This document shows, piece after piece, positions 1 through 11,200 of a DNA stretch of 64,000 bases (within the stretch, counting starts at the first letter, position 1; the number at the start of each line of letters is the position of its first letter). A model generated the notes under the pieces. It had not been told where the DNA came from. It saw only the letters and a program-made list of their open reading frames with translations, and searched no databases. Location of the stretch: the NCBI GenBank assembly GCA_020746105.1, contig CM036632.1, forward strand, positions 2,852,001-2,916,000, in the 5' to 3' direction. Made by a program: the position numbers and the translations under genes. This DNA comes from Trogon surrucura (taxonomy: Eukaryota; Chordata; Aves; Trogoniformes; Trogonidae).

Positions 1-312
1 GGGCTGGGCCTGAGTGCCCCCCAACTCAAACCATCGCAGGGAGGGAGAGGAACCACCCATGCTGCCAGACCTCACCTTTGGAGACGAAGAGACATCCTTG
101 CACTGGCAGCCAAACTTCTCTGGAGTCCGACCCTCTTGGCTTCTGCCCTTGGCCACACACGGGACAATCTCAGCAGGGTCACGTCTGCTGCAGCTGCCGT
201 CCCAGCAGCTGCAGAAAACGTGGCACCAGCCCAGTTTCTCCCCAGCTTGATTACAAGGATCGTCTGGAGTACTGAGCTCACTTCTAACCCCTGCCCCATT
301 CTTTACCGGCAG
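1..312 (+). other. SHMT1: SHMT1 intron, 3' part
   Basis: No coding exon is visible before the acceptor CAG at 310-312. The stretch is read as the end of the intron preceding the first SHMT1 exon in the window. Short open frames here show no similarity to the missing SHMT1 N-terminus. Confidence 0.75.
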
Positions 313-3300
313 GTACTACGGTGGGACAGAGTTTGTAGATGAGTTGGAAAGGCTGTGCCAGAAGCGAGCCCTGCAGGCGTACCGGCTCGACCCCCAGAAG
401 TGGGGTGTCAACGTCCAGCCCTACTCAGGTAACGGGGTGCTCAGGAGAGCCTGCAGGCTGGTGCTCAGGCTGGCTGCACCGGCCTCCGCACCTCCCGGCA
501 CCCATAACCAGCCCGGTGTACTCTCTCTGCAGGGTCACCCGCAAACTTTGCGGTGTACACGGCCCTGGTGGAACCCCATGGCAGGATCATGGGGCTGGAC
601 CTGCCCGATGGGGGCCACCTCACCCATGGGTTCATGACGGACAAGAAAAAGATCTCTGCCACCTCCGTTTTCTTTGAATCCATGCCCTACAAGGTAAAGA
701 GAGCTGCACCAGCCGCAGCCAGGATGCAGTTACCATAAGTGTTAGCGTCTCTTAAGAGAACCGATGTCTGATCTTCACCCACACCAATGTGGCTGAACCC
801 TCCTCTTCCTCCCCTAGGTCAACCCCAAGACTGGTTACATTGACTACGACCGGCTGGAGGAGAACGCCCGCCTCTTCCACCCCAAGCTGATCGTAGCAGG
901 TAAGGATCAGACTCTTACCAGCCTCCCTGGTGACAGACCCAGGATGGAGGCGGCTCCCTGAAGCCGGTAGCACCCTCATAAGCCTGTGGACACCCACAGA
1001 TGCTGCAGTGCCAGGAGGTGACCTCAACTTATCTACACTGGCAGAAGCTTGTGTGCTGTCCCTATCATAGGGCTGTTACCTGGGTCTGTCCCAAGCTCCT
1101 CATGTGCTCCTGTCCCCTCCATGTGCCGTCTCCCCGCAGGTGTCAGCTGCTACTCGCGCAACCTGGACTACGCCCGCATGCGAAAGATCGCTGATGCCAA
1201 CGGTGCCTACCTCATGGCCGACATGGCTCACATCAGTGGCCTGGTGGCTGCCGGCGTGGTGCCATCCCCTTTCGACCACTGCGATGTCGTCTCCACCACC
1301 ACCCACAAGACCTTGAGGGGCTGCAGGGCTGGCATGATCTTCTACCGCAAAGGTGCTCGACCTGGCCAGGAAGCCAGGAAAAATGCTCCCTGCCACGCAC
1401 AGGGGGACCGCAATTTAAAGCTCCTTCCTGCTTTAGCTGGGAAGGAGGGAGGGCAGGAAGGTCAGGGTCCTTCTCAGCATCTGGGGAGCTTCCCAGGGCC
1501 AACCGTGGCCCAGATTCGAAGAGGAACAACTGCTGTGCCAGCTCTGAGAGGCTGGGGATGAAAGTGCGTCATGAGAGAAGGGAGGCTGAGCTGCCTCGTG
1601 AGTGACCCTACGCTCCCCTCCCACAGGCACCCGCAGCGTGGACCCCAAAACGGGCAAGGAAACGCTCTACAACTTGGAGAGCCTCATCAACCAGGCGGTC
1701 TTCCCTGGGCTGCAGGGAGGCCCGCACAACCATGCCATTGCAGGTATGCATCCAGGCTGGCCACCAGCTCCGGGGTGGCAAAGGGAGCTGGCAAAGGTGT
1801 CCTGGCCAGACTCTGGCTCCCAGCTGCAGCGCTGGAGGCTCCAGCTGCTCCGAGGGGCTCACAGCCTGGAGATACCACGGCAAAGAGCAGCTCAAGGTGC
1901 AACCAGGCTTGTCCGGACGTGCCTTTGGGCTCACGGCACTGCCATCAGCCTGCTTACAGGGAAGAGGCTGCCCGTCAGTTTGTTCAGCTTCCAGGATGAC
2001 TTCTGCTGGTGGAGCCACACCCCCCTACCAGCTCGCCCAGTGGGAGCCCCCCAAAAACTCACCCTGGTCTGTCTGCCTCCCCAGGGATCGCTGTGGCGCT
2101 GCGGCAGGCCATGACACCCGAGTTCAAAGCCTACCAGCAGCAGGTGGTGGCGAACTGCCAGGCACTCTCGAAAGCGCTGATGGAGCTGGGCTATGACATC
2201 GTCACGGGTGAGGATGAGTCTTGGCGGTAGGATGGGACTGGCCCCTGTGTGCAGCCCGGGATCCGAGCTCGGCCACAGGGGCAGCACGGACACGACGGGC
2301 AGGGTTCTGCTGTCTTGACTCCTCGGGGACACCTGCAAAACTGACTTTGAAGCAGTGCTCCCCTTCCTCAAGGCAGGCCCCAATCCAGAATGCAATCCCA
2401 AGTGTTTGTCACTTGAGTTTCACATGGGAGCAGCACTTACCCCAATTCTACATCCCCCAGCAAACCACTCTCTTTGCAGGGGGCTCCGACAACCACCTGA
2501 TTCTCCTGGACCTGCGCAACAGAGGAACAGACGGCGGCCGGGCCGAGCGGGTGCTGGAGGTCTGCTCCATCGCCTGCAACAAGAACACGTGTCCCGGTGA
2601 GGGATTCCACAAGCTCTGCAGCGTCTTGTCCCGCGTGCCGGGCATCTCCTGGTCCACCTTGGGAACCAGGCTGAAATCCAGTGCGTGGTAGTTTTGGTGT
2701 TGGGTCGGGTCGCACATGACTTGCTTTCTGGTGCAGGTGACATGAGCGCCCTGCGTCCCAGTGGCCTGCGGTTTGGGACACCGGCTCTCACTTCCCGCGG
2801 TTTCCAGCAGGACGATTTCAAAAAAGTGGCTCAGTACATCCACAGAGGTGAGGCTGGCGAGGGAGCACACACATCAGTGAACCGTAACTGTCCTACTTCC
2901 ACATCTGGATGGGGGAGACAACATCTGGCTACAGCTGGGAGGGGCCAAACCCTCCCCACTGCACAGGCAATGGGCTGAAAGCCTGCACTTTCCCCAGTCC
3001 GGTTCCAGTTGCTCTCACAGGTTCCCACACTGGTTTCCTGAGCAAATCCCTCGCAGGCCTGCTCCTTCCCTCCCTGCTCCTTCCCTCCCACAGCTCAGGG
3101 AGCAGCAGGGTGTATCCCACAGGGCCAGGGTGCAGGCAGAGGCATTGCAGCCGCAGGAGCTGACCGACGCGTCTCTCACCTGGGCAGGTATTGAGCTGAC
3201 GCTGCGCGTGCAGAAGGACATGAGCCCCAAGGCCACGCTGAAGGAATTCAAGGACAAACTGGAGGAGGACACATACCGAAGGGACCTGAAGGCGCTGAAG

Positions 3301-3357
3301 GATGAGGTGGAGGCCTTTGCAGCAACCTTCCCGCTCCCGGGGCTGCCCATCCTGTGA
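313..3357 (+). CDS. SHMT1: Cytosolic serine hydroxymethyltransferase, last nine coding exons (5' end outside window)
   Basis: SHMT1 is a PLP enzyme that interconverts serine plus tetrahydrofolate and glycine plus 5,10-methylene-THF in cytosol and nucleus. Exons: 313-428, 533-693, 818-899, 1140-1352, 1627-1743, 2085-2207, 2480-2596, 2737-2847, 3188-3357. All introns are GT-AG and all phases join. Together they encode 402 residues corresponding to about 82-483 of the 483-residue human protein, ending LPGLPIL-stop (TGA 3355-3357). The PLP-binding lysine lies in [14 protein letters not shown] (AAG at 1307-1309, human K257). Also visible are [31 protein letters not shown] and the GGSDNHL segment. 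Synteny beside SMCR8 and identity to the cytosolic form favour SHMT1 over mitochondrial SHMT2. The N-terminal exons, including any start, lie upstream of the window. Confidence 0.97.
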
Positions 3358-3811
3358 TGGGAGGAGCCAGCGCCTGCTCCCCAGCACCTCATCGCCGTGC
3401 AGATGGTTCCTTGTTCAGCTCTTACTCACCTCTCCCCTCCTGTTTTTGGGGCACGAGATCCCCCGAGCACAGCCCCCGCCGTGGGGACACCAGCCCTTTC
3501 CAGGTTCAACGTTACAATTGAGACCAGGCACGAGGTGAAGCCTCAGCCTCACGGGCAGGACCAATCCCGCTCTCACTGGCCGTGGGAGCAGCCAACAAGA
3601 TTTGGGGCCAGGCACAAGAAACTTCACAGCTGGAAAAGGTCTCCCTGGGTTCAGCCTCAAGGATTCCCCTTCGTGCACACAAGCCCACTCGCCTTTTGTG
3701 CTTCCAGGCTCCAGGGAGGGCAAGCCCGTCCCTAGCAGCTCCCCCGGGGTCACCATCCCATCCTAGCCAGTGTCTCCACTATTTGAGCACAAAGCTTAGG
3801 TAGAACCATTT

Positions 3812-3817
3812 TTTAAT
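3812..3817 (-). terminator. SMCR8: Probable SMCR8 poly(A) signal ATTAAA (minus strand)
   Basis: The + strand TTTAAT reads ATTAAA on the minus strand. It lies about 4.5 kb downstream of the SMCR8 stop, where the sequence changes from AT-rich to the GC-richer SHMT1 3' UTR. SMCR8 is known to have a long 3' UTR in other vertebrates. A nearer cleavage site cannot be excluded. Confidence 0.4.
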
Positions 3818-3930
3818 AAGCACGGTAAAATTAAGAATTGAACCACAATGTACGACAAGAATTAGAAGCTTTAAAAAATACAACCAATTTTTTGTTTGTT
3901 TGTTTTGTATTTCAAAAATATCTGAACCCA

Positions 3931-3936
3931 AATAAA
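3931..3936 (+). terminator. SHMT1: Probable SHMT1 poly(A) signal AATAAA
   Basis: A canonical AATAAA sits about 575 nt after the SHMT1 stop and is followed by a T-rich stretch resembling a downstream element. It is the first canonical signal on the + strand after the stop codon. Confidence 0.6.
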
Positions 3937-6900
3937 TAATTTTTTTTTTTCCTTTTTTTTTTTAAAAGTACATTTCTCAGACTAGTCATTTGGTGTTAAC
4001 ATCTGTTAAACTCTTGTGCAGTAACACTTACAGCACGACACTAAGACATGCTTCATGGATTTCTCCCGGTCACACTCGCTCTAACTACTGACGCAAGCAT
4101 TCGGCACGCACAGGCACACGCACGTAACTCGACATGCAGTAAATAGGATACAGTGCTTTTAAAATAAGATGAGAATTCATCCCAGCCTCCTCGCAACCCT
4201 TGGAGGCAGCTCGTAGCCCAGCCCTATCCCCGTGCCAGCAACGAGGTGGCCAGCGGGACCGGGTACCCTGTGTTTCTGCGTTCCAGTTCAAACGTGTCTC
4301 GGGAACCCACCGTGCGCTTTGCGACCCCCTCCGCTACGGGGTGGGTACGGTCTGTCGCTCTGACGTCGTGCTCCTGGGACGCGGCGGGGAGCAGGCGCTC
4401 CCCTCCGGCTCACTGAATTTCCCGTCACACTTTATGACGGGAGCCTTTTCAAAGCTATGAGCCCCAGGGTCCTGCCCAGCTCTCCGAGACGCTGAATCTG
4501 CAGCATGGACGGTTGCCCACCACCAGACATGGGGCTCAGGGCTGCCCCCAACACTCAACAAAACCCAAAGAACTGGCCGGGGTGGGGCAAAGAGCCATCA
4601 GCTCTCGCCCCTCGGGAGCTTCTCCCACCCCTTACAAAATGGTGAATATTGCTAGAGTAGAGGCAGTACTTCCCTAGTCAAGGCAAGGCAGCTTTGGAGC
4701 TGCTTAGAAGTGATTGCTGCTACTGGATGAAAGTAAATCCGAGCACTATTCTCTGAGAAATGAAACCTGTGTAGGGTTAGTATCGCCTACTCCTATGGCT
4801 GACCCTCCTCGGGGTGGGATCTGAAAGCAGCGTAGAGCAGGGGCTGGCACCCGGAGTCTCCCAATGAAGGAAAGCAGAGGAGTAAGAAAAGGGAGCAGAC
4901 GTCCAGGGAAGGCTTCTGCTCTGATGAATCCTCAGGCGGGCTTAAAGCCTCCTCTCCCTGACAGCCCGCAGAGAGAGAAGGGAGGTGGGAGCACGCTGGC
5001 GGCGCTCACGGAAGCAGGTGAGGTGCCACAAGCCGGAGCTCCAGCAGCCGGAGGGAAGGCGGCCGTGGAAGGGCTGGTGAGGATCCCGCCGCGGATGCGA
5101 GGAACCTGCCCTGCTCGTGGTGGAAGGATGGCTGGAGGGCGGCGCGGTGCAAGCTGGTGAACACACATGCCGAGATTCATCGCGGGAGCCGTTCGTGCAA
5201 AGGTCGTAACTTGTTAGAAGCCTGCTAGTATCGGAAACTCATGAAGTGACACAGTGAAGATGAGGAAAAAGTCTTAAAGTGCCAATATAGGGATCTTTAC
5301 TGTACAGGAGTGTGAGGGCAGACAGAGAAATGACTGAGCAAAGAGGAATTCAGCTCCTGAACCATCACCTGCACTCACTTCTCCTCTTGCCGCAGCAAGG
5401 GCAGGCTGGGCTCCAGCCGCACCGCGGTGCTGCAGCCCCACATAACTCCTTTCCTGGAGCCCAAGGTCCAAGGTTACCCTGCTGTGAGCGAGCTTGAGGA
5501 GGACAAGCACTCCAAGGCGTGTTTCCCCACAGCTCCTACTTTACGATCTGAGTTGCAGAGAGTGTGGGGCTCTGGAACAGGACAGGCGACATCCCAGCAA
5601 AGTCCCCAGGGCTCCTAAATCCGAACTGCTTTGTGGCCAAGAGATGAAGGGGGTCAGACAGGTGGTAGTGCAAGTATTGCTCAACACAGCCTTGAATACC
5701 AGATACTACAGGTTTGCTAGAGGGAGCAACAAGAAGCGAATTATTCATCAATGTATGAGGGCAGCTGGACACCACAGGTCGAGACCACTGTGAGATCAGC
5801 CAATGCGAATCATCGATCCTGCTCCGCAGCTCTGTCAGCGTGGAGGAAGACGTGAACGAGTCAGCAGGAAAAAAGTTCATCCCTCCCTCCTTGGGCCCAA
5901 ACAGCATCAGGCAGTTTTCCAGCAGGAAACAAGCTCTCACGCCGAGCAGTGGGTCAGGCGGGATGCAGGGAGCTTTTGTCTACTCGGTGCCACCACGTTA
6001 CTCCTTTACCAAAATGCCTCTTCCCCTGGGGAATCTCACCCTGGCTTCAGGGCGGAAGCTGTTCAGGTGCACGCGAATCGACAAGGAGTCACCTCAAAGT
6101 CACTTTGGAAAGGAGGCATTTTCAACGGGCCCAGAAGCCTTTCACCAGCAGGCCCAGCTCGCATGTGACAGGAGGGCACGGTTAGAGAAGGAGAAAGGCC
6201 TTAAACACGCGGTGAAGGCACGCGGCCCCGCGCGTGGGCACGCAGCGGAGGAATAGCCACACGGCCGCCCAGCCACAAACTCCACCGCAAGCAAGCCTTC
6301 ACCTTGGAAATCCCTCTGGAGAGAGCTCAACTTGCCCAGCTGAGCTGGCCTCGCCACAAGCCACCAGAAACAGCACTAGTATTTAAAACAGCCTCTCTGC
6401 TCCGTTGGTTTACACCTCTCACACCACCCCAGCAAGCTCTTTGCGGGGGAGAGGAAGAGGCGGCAGCGGTACTGAACGCAGATGCTGGTGCCAGACAAGA
6501 GCCTCTCCATGGTGCCTCCTTGCATTCGGGGAACAGGTTTCAGAGCAATGCGGGTCTCACAGCGAGTTTCAGTGGGGTCTAAGTTGCTCTGATGAACCCC
6601 AGCCCCTACACAGAAACTTCCTCCCGGCACAGATCGAACACGATGTTCATCTCTGGCACTGCCTCGCGTCACCGCAATAATCAGAGGTTTAAAAAAAAAA
6701 AAAAAAAAGAAAAAACCAAACCAAACAATGCTTCAGCTCATCTCGTACAATCTCTGTATTCCATCATTAAAAGAATGCTAAAAAAAATTTAAAACCAAGG
6801 ACTTCTTTCCTAGCAAGGCTCTTCTGGCTTAGAAGTACCACGAGGGCTGCTACCGCCACGTGGCACTGGGCAAAGCAGCCCGGTACCCGCAGTTGAGGAG

Positions 6901-8285
6901 CAGCAGCGCCTATGGGACTCCAGAAGGAAGCATTTTGCCCAGGCACGAAGCTTTCAGTGCCCACAGGAACAATCTGGAAGCGTCACCAGGAGCCGATGGC
7001 ACAACTTTTATGGCACAAGCAGCAGCGTAGAAAGGAAAGTCCTTGGGATCCAGGCTCAGAGAGCGGCGGTTCTGCCCCATCCAGAGCTACCCAGGGAGAG
7101 GTAGTCGAGACACAACGAAGGCTCAGCCAGAAGCAGCATGCAGCGACACTGGCCCGGCTTTACGGCACAGCACAACTCCCCGACAGAAAAAAAGTTAAAA
7201 CCAAAACAAAACAAAATAAAAACAAAAAATCAAACCCAAGAAACTATTACGGGTACAATGCAGAACCCAGTACATTCATCATCCCCAACCTCTCCTGAGC
7301 ACCGGCATCCCACCAGCCAGGCAGCCTGCTCTCACAAGCGCAGCTTCAGCTGAATTGCACCGTTCATTTCCCCATCACAAAATGTACCTAAAAACGAACG
7401 TCCCCCCGACTCTGTTCAGTTCCTCTCACTCCTCCAAAGGCCACCCGCGACCTCGCACACTTTGAGGCTTCCTGGTCTCCCTCTCACCCCTCTCGGAGGT
7501 CACCCGGCAGGTCAGACGCGACAATTTTAACAAGGCACAGTGCTCTACATTCACAGCAGCAGGCGCCTCAGTGCTCGCCCACGTTAAGGAGTCCTTACAC
7601 TTTCAAGACTTCAACAAAACTGGCAAACGCTTTCCAGAGAGAGGCACATGTGCCTCCACCACGCTCCCCCCTGCCTAGGGACCCCCTGCCCTGGGAAGCG
7701 CCAGGAAACTCCAAAAAATGCAGGGAGGGACACACCCTCCGCTCCCGTTGCGCGCAGACGGGTCACCGCAAGCTGCCGCCCCGCCGGGGAGCTTCCGAGC
7801 CGCCCTCACGCAAGACACCGGTGGATTAAAAAACTTCACGTGGCCTTTACATTCCCTCTGGTCTCCGACCTGGCTCCGCGGAAGGGACCGACACCGCTTT
7901 GGGCTCTGGCAGAAGTCTGCGGAGTGCTGCGTTCTTTTTGGGGGCTGCACACTAGTAAGCGCTGACCCTCAGGAGAGCCCACCTCTCTCTCCACGTCATA
8001 ACCCCCCGGGATGCTGTCATGATACGCTTTAAAAGTTACACAGTGCCCCCTTCTAACGTTTGAAAACGGCGCGCCCGGTGTTTTACACAATTGAACATCT
8101 CGGCTCCAGGGAACCACACAGAAATCCGGCCCCTCGGACACCGGTTTCTGCGGAGCAGAGACACAAACGCATCGGCTTCTTCGCCCCTTCCCGACGTACG
8201 CGAGCTACTGCAGGCAGCGTCAATGTCAAGCACGGATGAGCTTTGTCAGACCCCGAGCGCACAGGCTCGGCCAGCCCGCGTCAGG

Positions 8286-11200
8286 CTAGATTTTGTACAA
8301 AAAGCTGGGGACGTAGTCAAATCTGAGCAGAGGGTTCACCCCCTGGCCGGGTTCCTGAATGTACCGCAGCTTCAGCAGCTCAGCTAAATACTGTACAATT
8401 TTGATATCTTCATTGGCCAAGCCCAGCTGAAGCTTGAGGAAGTTCATCCTGCGATTCACGACGGATTCCTCCGGTTCCCTTTCGCTGATGGGAAGGTGCA
8501 AATGGTGGCAGAAGGTGAAGAGGAAGGCTTTCGAGCACAGCTGGGTGAGGATACTTTGGACGTGCATATAGTAGGTGCTTCCTCGCTTGATCTGCGTGCG
8601 GTGGTCTGCCAGCCGGGACACCAAGGTGCCTTTGTAAAGCGGGCAGCGCAGAGTCTTGCTGTCGGCGTCCAGGACGCTGACGTACCGGCTGTATCGGCTC
8701 AGGGCGTGCAGGACGTTCACCCCGGCAGGCGACACCATCCTGAAAGAGCAAGGAGAGAGGTCACGGCTGGAGGGGACCGGACAGTTAAGCAGCAGAGTGT
8801 CCCTGCCCCCGTATCGTTCCCTTCAGTTCACGAGCTGGCATGAGAGCCTCTGCGAGCGTGAGGAGTCTGGCACGGGAGAGGATGGTCAAAAAGTCTCTCA
8901 GGCCGGCCAGATCCCAACGAAACCTCAAGCCCTCGGATCCCCACGGGCGCTGATCCACGCCGCTTCACAAACTGCTGCGCTCGGGGGCAGCTTCTTCTCT
9001 TGGCAACGCAGAGAGAGAGTGATGGGACATCTCTGGTGAGCGGAAACGAATCTCGCTGCGGCTGGAAGTCACAACAAGGACCCAGAAATGCAAACCCCTC
9101 ATCAAGAGCCCCGTTTTCTGCCTCCCCGTACGGCTGTTTTGGGAGGGAGCTGCTCCAAGGTGGAGTGAAACCCTCTGCCCTTCCTTTAAAAACGAACCAT
9201 CCTTACACGAGAATATTCCCTGGCTGAGCCTGAGCATTTTTCACTTGGGTGCAAACCCACGGCAAGCTCACAACACACAATTATCCAAAAAAGCTTAAAT
9301 TAACACTATTTAAATGCAAATTACAAGCCTACGCAAACTCTTACCTTCTGAAGTCGCTCAGTTGAGGTGCAGCTCCCAGCCTGAAACCAGGAGCCTCAAC
9401 TGCTGGTGTAAGGGCTGCCCCCATGCCCTGGTGGCGTCTGGCCTTCGGGGACGCAGCTCCCTTACCAAAATAATTAATTTAGCCCCTAAGTTCCTTCCCA
9501 AAGCCCTCGTACAAATGGTTTGCTGAGAGCACCCACACTAAACCCAACATTTTAATTAACATTCCATGGAGGAGAGGTTAAATGACTGACACATGTTACA
9601 AGCAGTTCTTAAAAACAAAACACAGAAAAAAGACTTCCGTTTATAAAAATTGCATCTAACCACAAACAATGAGCAAGGAGTAAACACTCGGGGCTTTTAA
9701 AAACCTCACCGACAGACAGAGAAGTTTGGGAGCAGCTGTTGGCTGAGCTGTCATCCTGCCCCACGAGCACAGAAACACCGTAAACTCACAGCTTGGGCCA
9801 ATTTCATCATCCACAACCCCCAGCAACGCACTACTCAGCAGCCCCAAAAGCAGATTCCTGCATTTTGATTTTCCTGCTGCTCAGGAACGCTCTTTCAGGA
9901 GCTGCTCCCGCCCGGCTCTGAGCAACGAGCTGCTGCTCTGACTCATGGTTTTCCACGCTGGTGACAGCGACGGCCATTCCCTGCCGTACCCGCACCCAAA
10001 ACGCCAAAACACATCCTGGAAACGCACAAAAACCATCTTTTTTGGTGACAGCAACAAAGGCAGGGCCAAAATCTCGAGAGCCGAGCCATCACCCTTTGCT
10101 ACAAAGGCCCGTTTCAGGAGTGGGGGCAGGGGAAGGGGTGCTTGCTTTTGCCACGGTCCCCACCCCGAGCCAAAGTTCCCTTTGCAGCTGGAACCGCAAT
10201 CCCAACACCACAGCCTGCCGCACAGCTCTGCAGACTTTTTTTCCCATGCTAAAACTCATTATAAATAAGGCTCGTGTCCATGTGCACCCCCTCAAAGAGC
10301 CCAGCAGCTCCAGGGGCTCCCCGTCCTCGCAACACCCGGGCGGGCACAACCTCACCAATCCAGCCCCCGGTGCCGGCGCTTCCAGTTTCTGACCTACCGA
10401 TGTCATCTGCAGCACATTGTCTCTTCGTTGGGAAAAACCTCTGCCCATATCAAAGAATTCATTCCACAGACAGAACTCTATAGCTAGAAATGTCAGATGA
10501 GTTTTGGCAGAGGCCGGGGGAGCTGAAGCAGAGCACCCAAGGGACTCCGGGAGCGCCCTGTTATCAGGAAAGCAGCAGGATTCGTGTTTCGTCCCCGCTT
10601 TGCCAGGTTAAGACCTAACCCAGAGGGAAACCTCCTGGCCGAATAAACAGGCTGTGCGAGGCAGAAAGCTGCACACGTTTTAAGTATTAACTCTCAAGTG
10701 AGGCTGGGTATAAAGAGACAAATCTAGCCCCACCCTTTGCACAGATACATCCCATAAGCAGAAACTCACAGCAGCTGTGCAGGACAAAGATCTCCCCCAC
10801 GCACCCGTTCCCTTGGGAAATTCTCACAAGTTTCCATCGTACGCCTCGTAGAATAGAATCATAGAACAGTTTTGGCTGGAAGAGACCTTCAAGATCATCG
10901 AGTCCAACCTTTTCCCAGCCCTGTCAACACCACCAAACCACGTCCTTTGAGGCAACACCCACCCTTCTCTTAAACACCTCCAGGGATGGTGACTCGACGC
11001 CCTCCCTGGGCAGCCTGTTCCAACGCCTGACAACCCTCTCAGCCTCAACACTCCCAAAGCAAACGGACTCTCGATTTACCTCTGGAGTCCAATCAGCTTC
11101 CACTTCTGGAAATCCACGACGTGCAGCGGGGAAGTGACCCAGTGCTTCACAGGCTTGGCGTAAACGCCGCAGCTGGGCACGAAGATGGAGAGCGCCGTCA

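Larger units (their letters stand above)
3358..3955 (+). other. SHMT1: SHMT1 3' UTR (estimated end)
   Basis: The sequence runs from the SHMT1 stop codon to just past the AATAAA at 3931-3936. It turns AT-rich after 3800. The exact cleavage site is not visible and the end is an estimate. Confidence 0.6.
3795..8285 (-). other. SMCR8: SMCR8 3' UTR (extent inferred)
   Basis: The region between the SMCR8 stop (8286-8288) and the SHMT1 3' end has no credible coding exon on either strand. Its many short open frames lack splice support and family similarity. It contains an A-rich tract at about 6690-6720 and another at about 7190-7240. I assign it to the SMCR8 3' UTR because the gene is convergent with SHMT1 and no other gene is recognisable. 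An unannotated non-coding RNA cannot be excluded. Confidence 0.55.

Noticed and set aside
8283..8308. Resemblance to a lambda-type cloning attB site (TTTGTACAAAAAGCTGGG)
   Set aside because: It encodes the conserved SMCR8 C-terminus SFLYKI plus stop. The similarity is a coincidence, not vector contamination.
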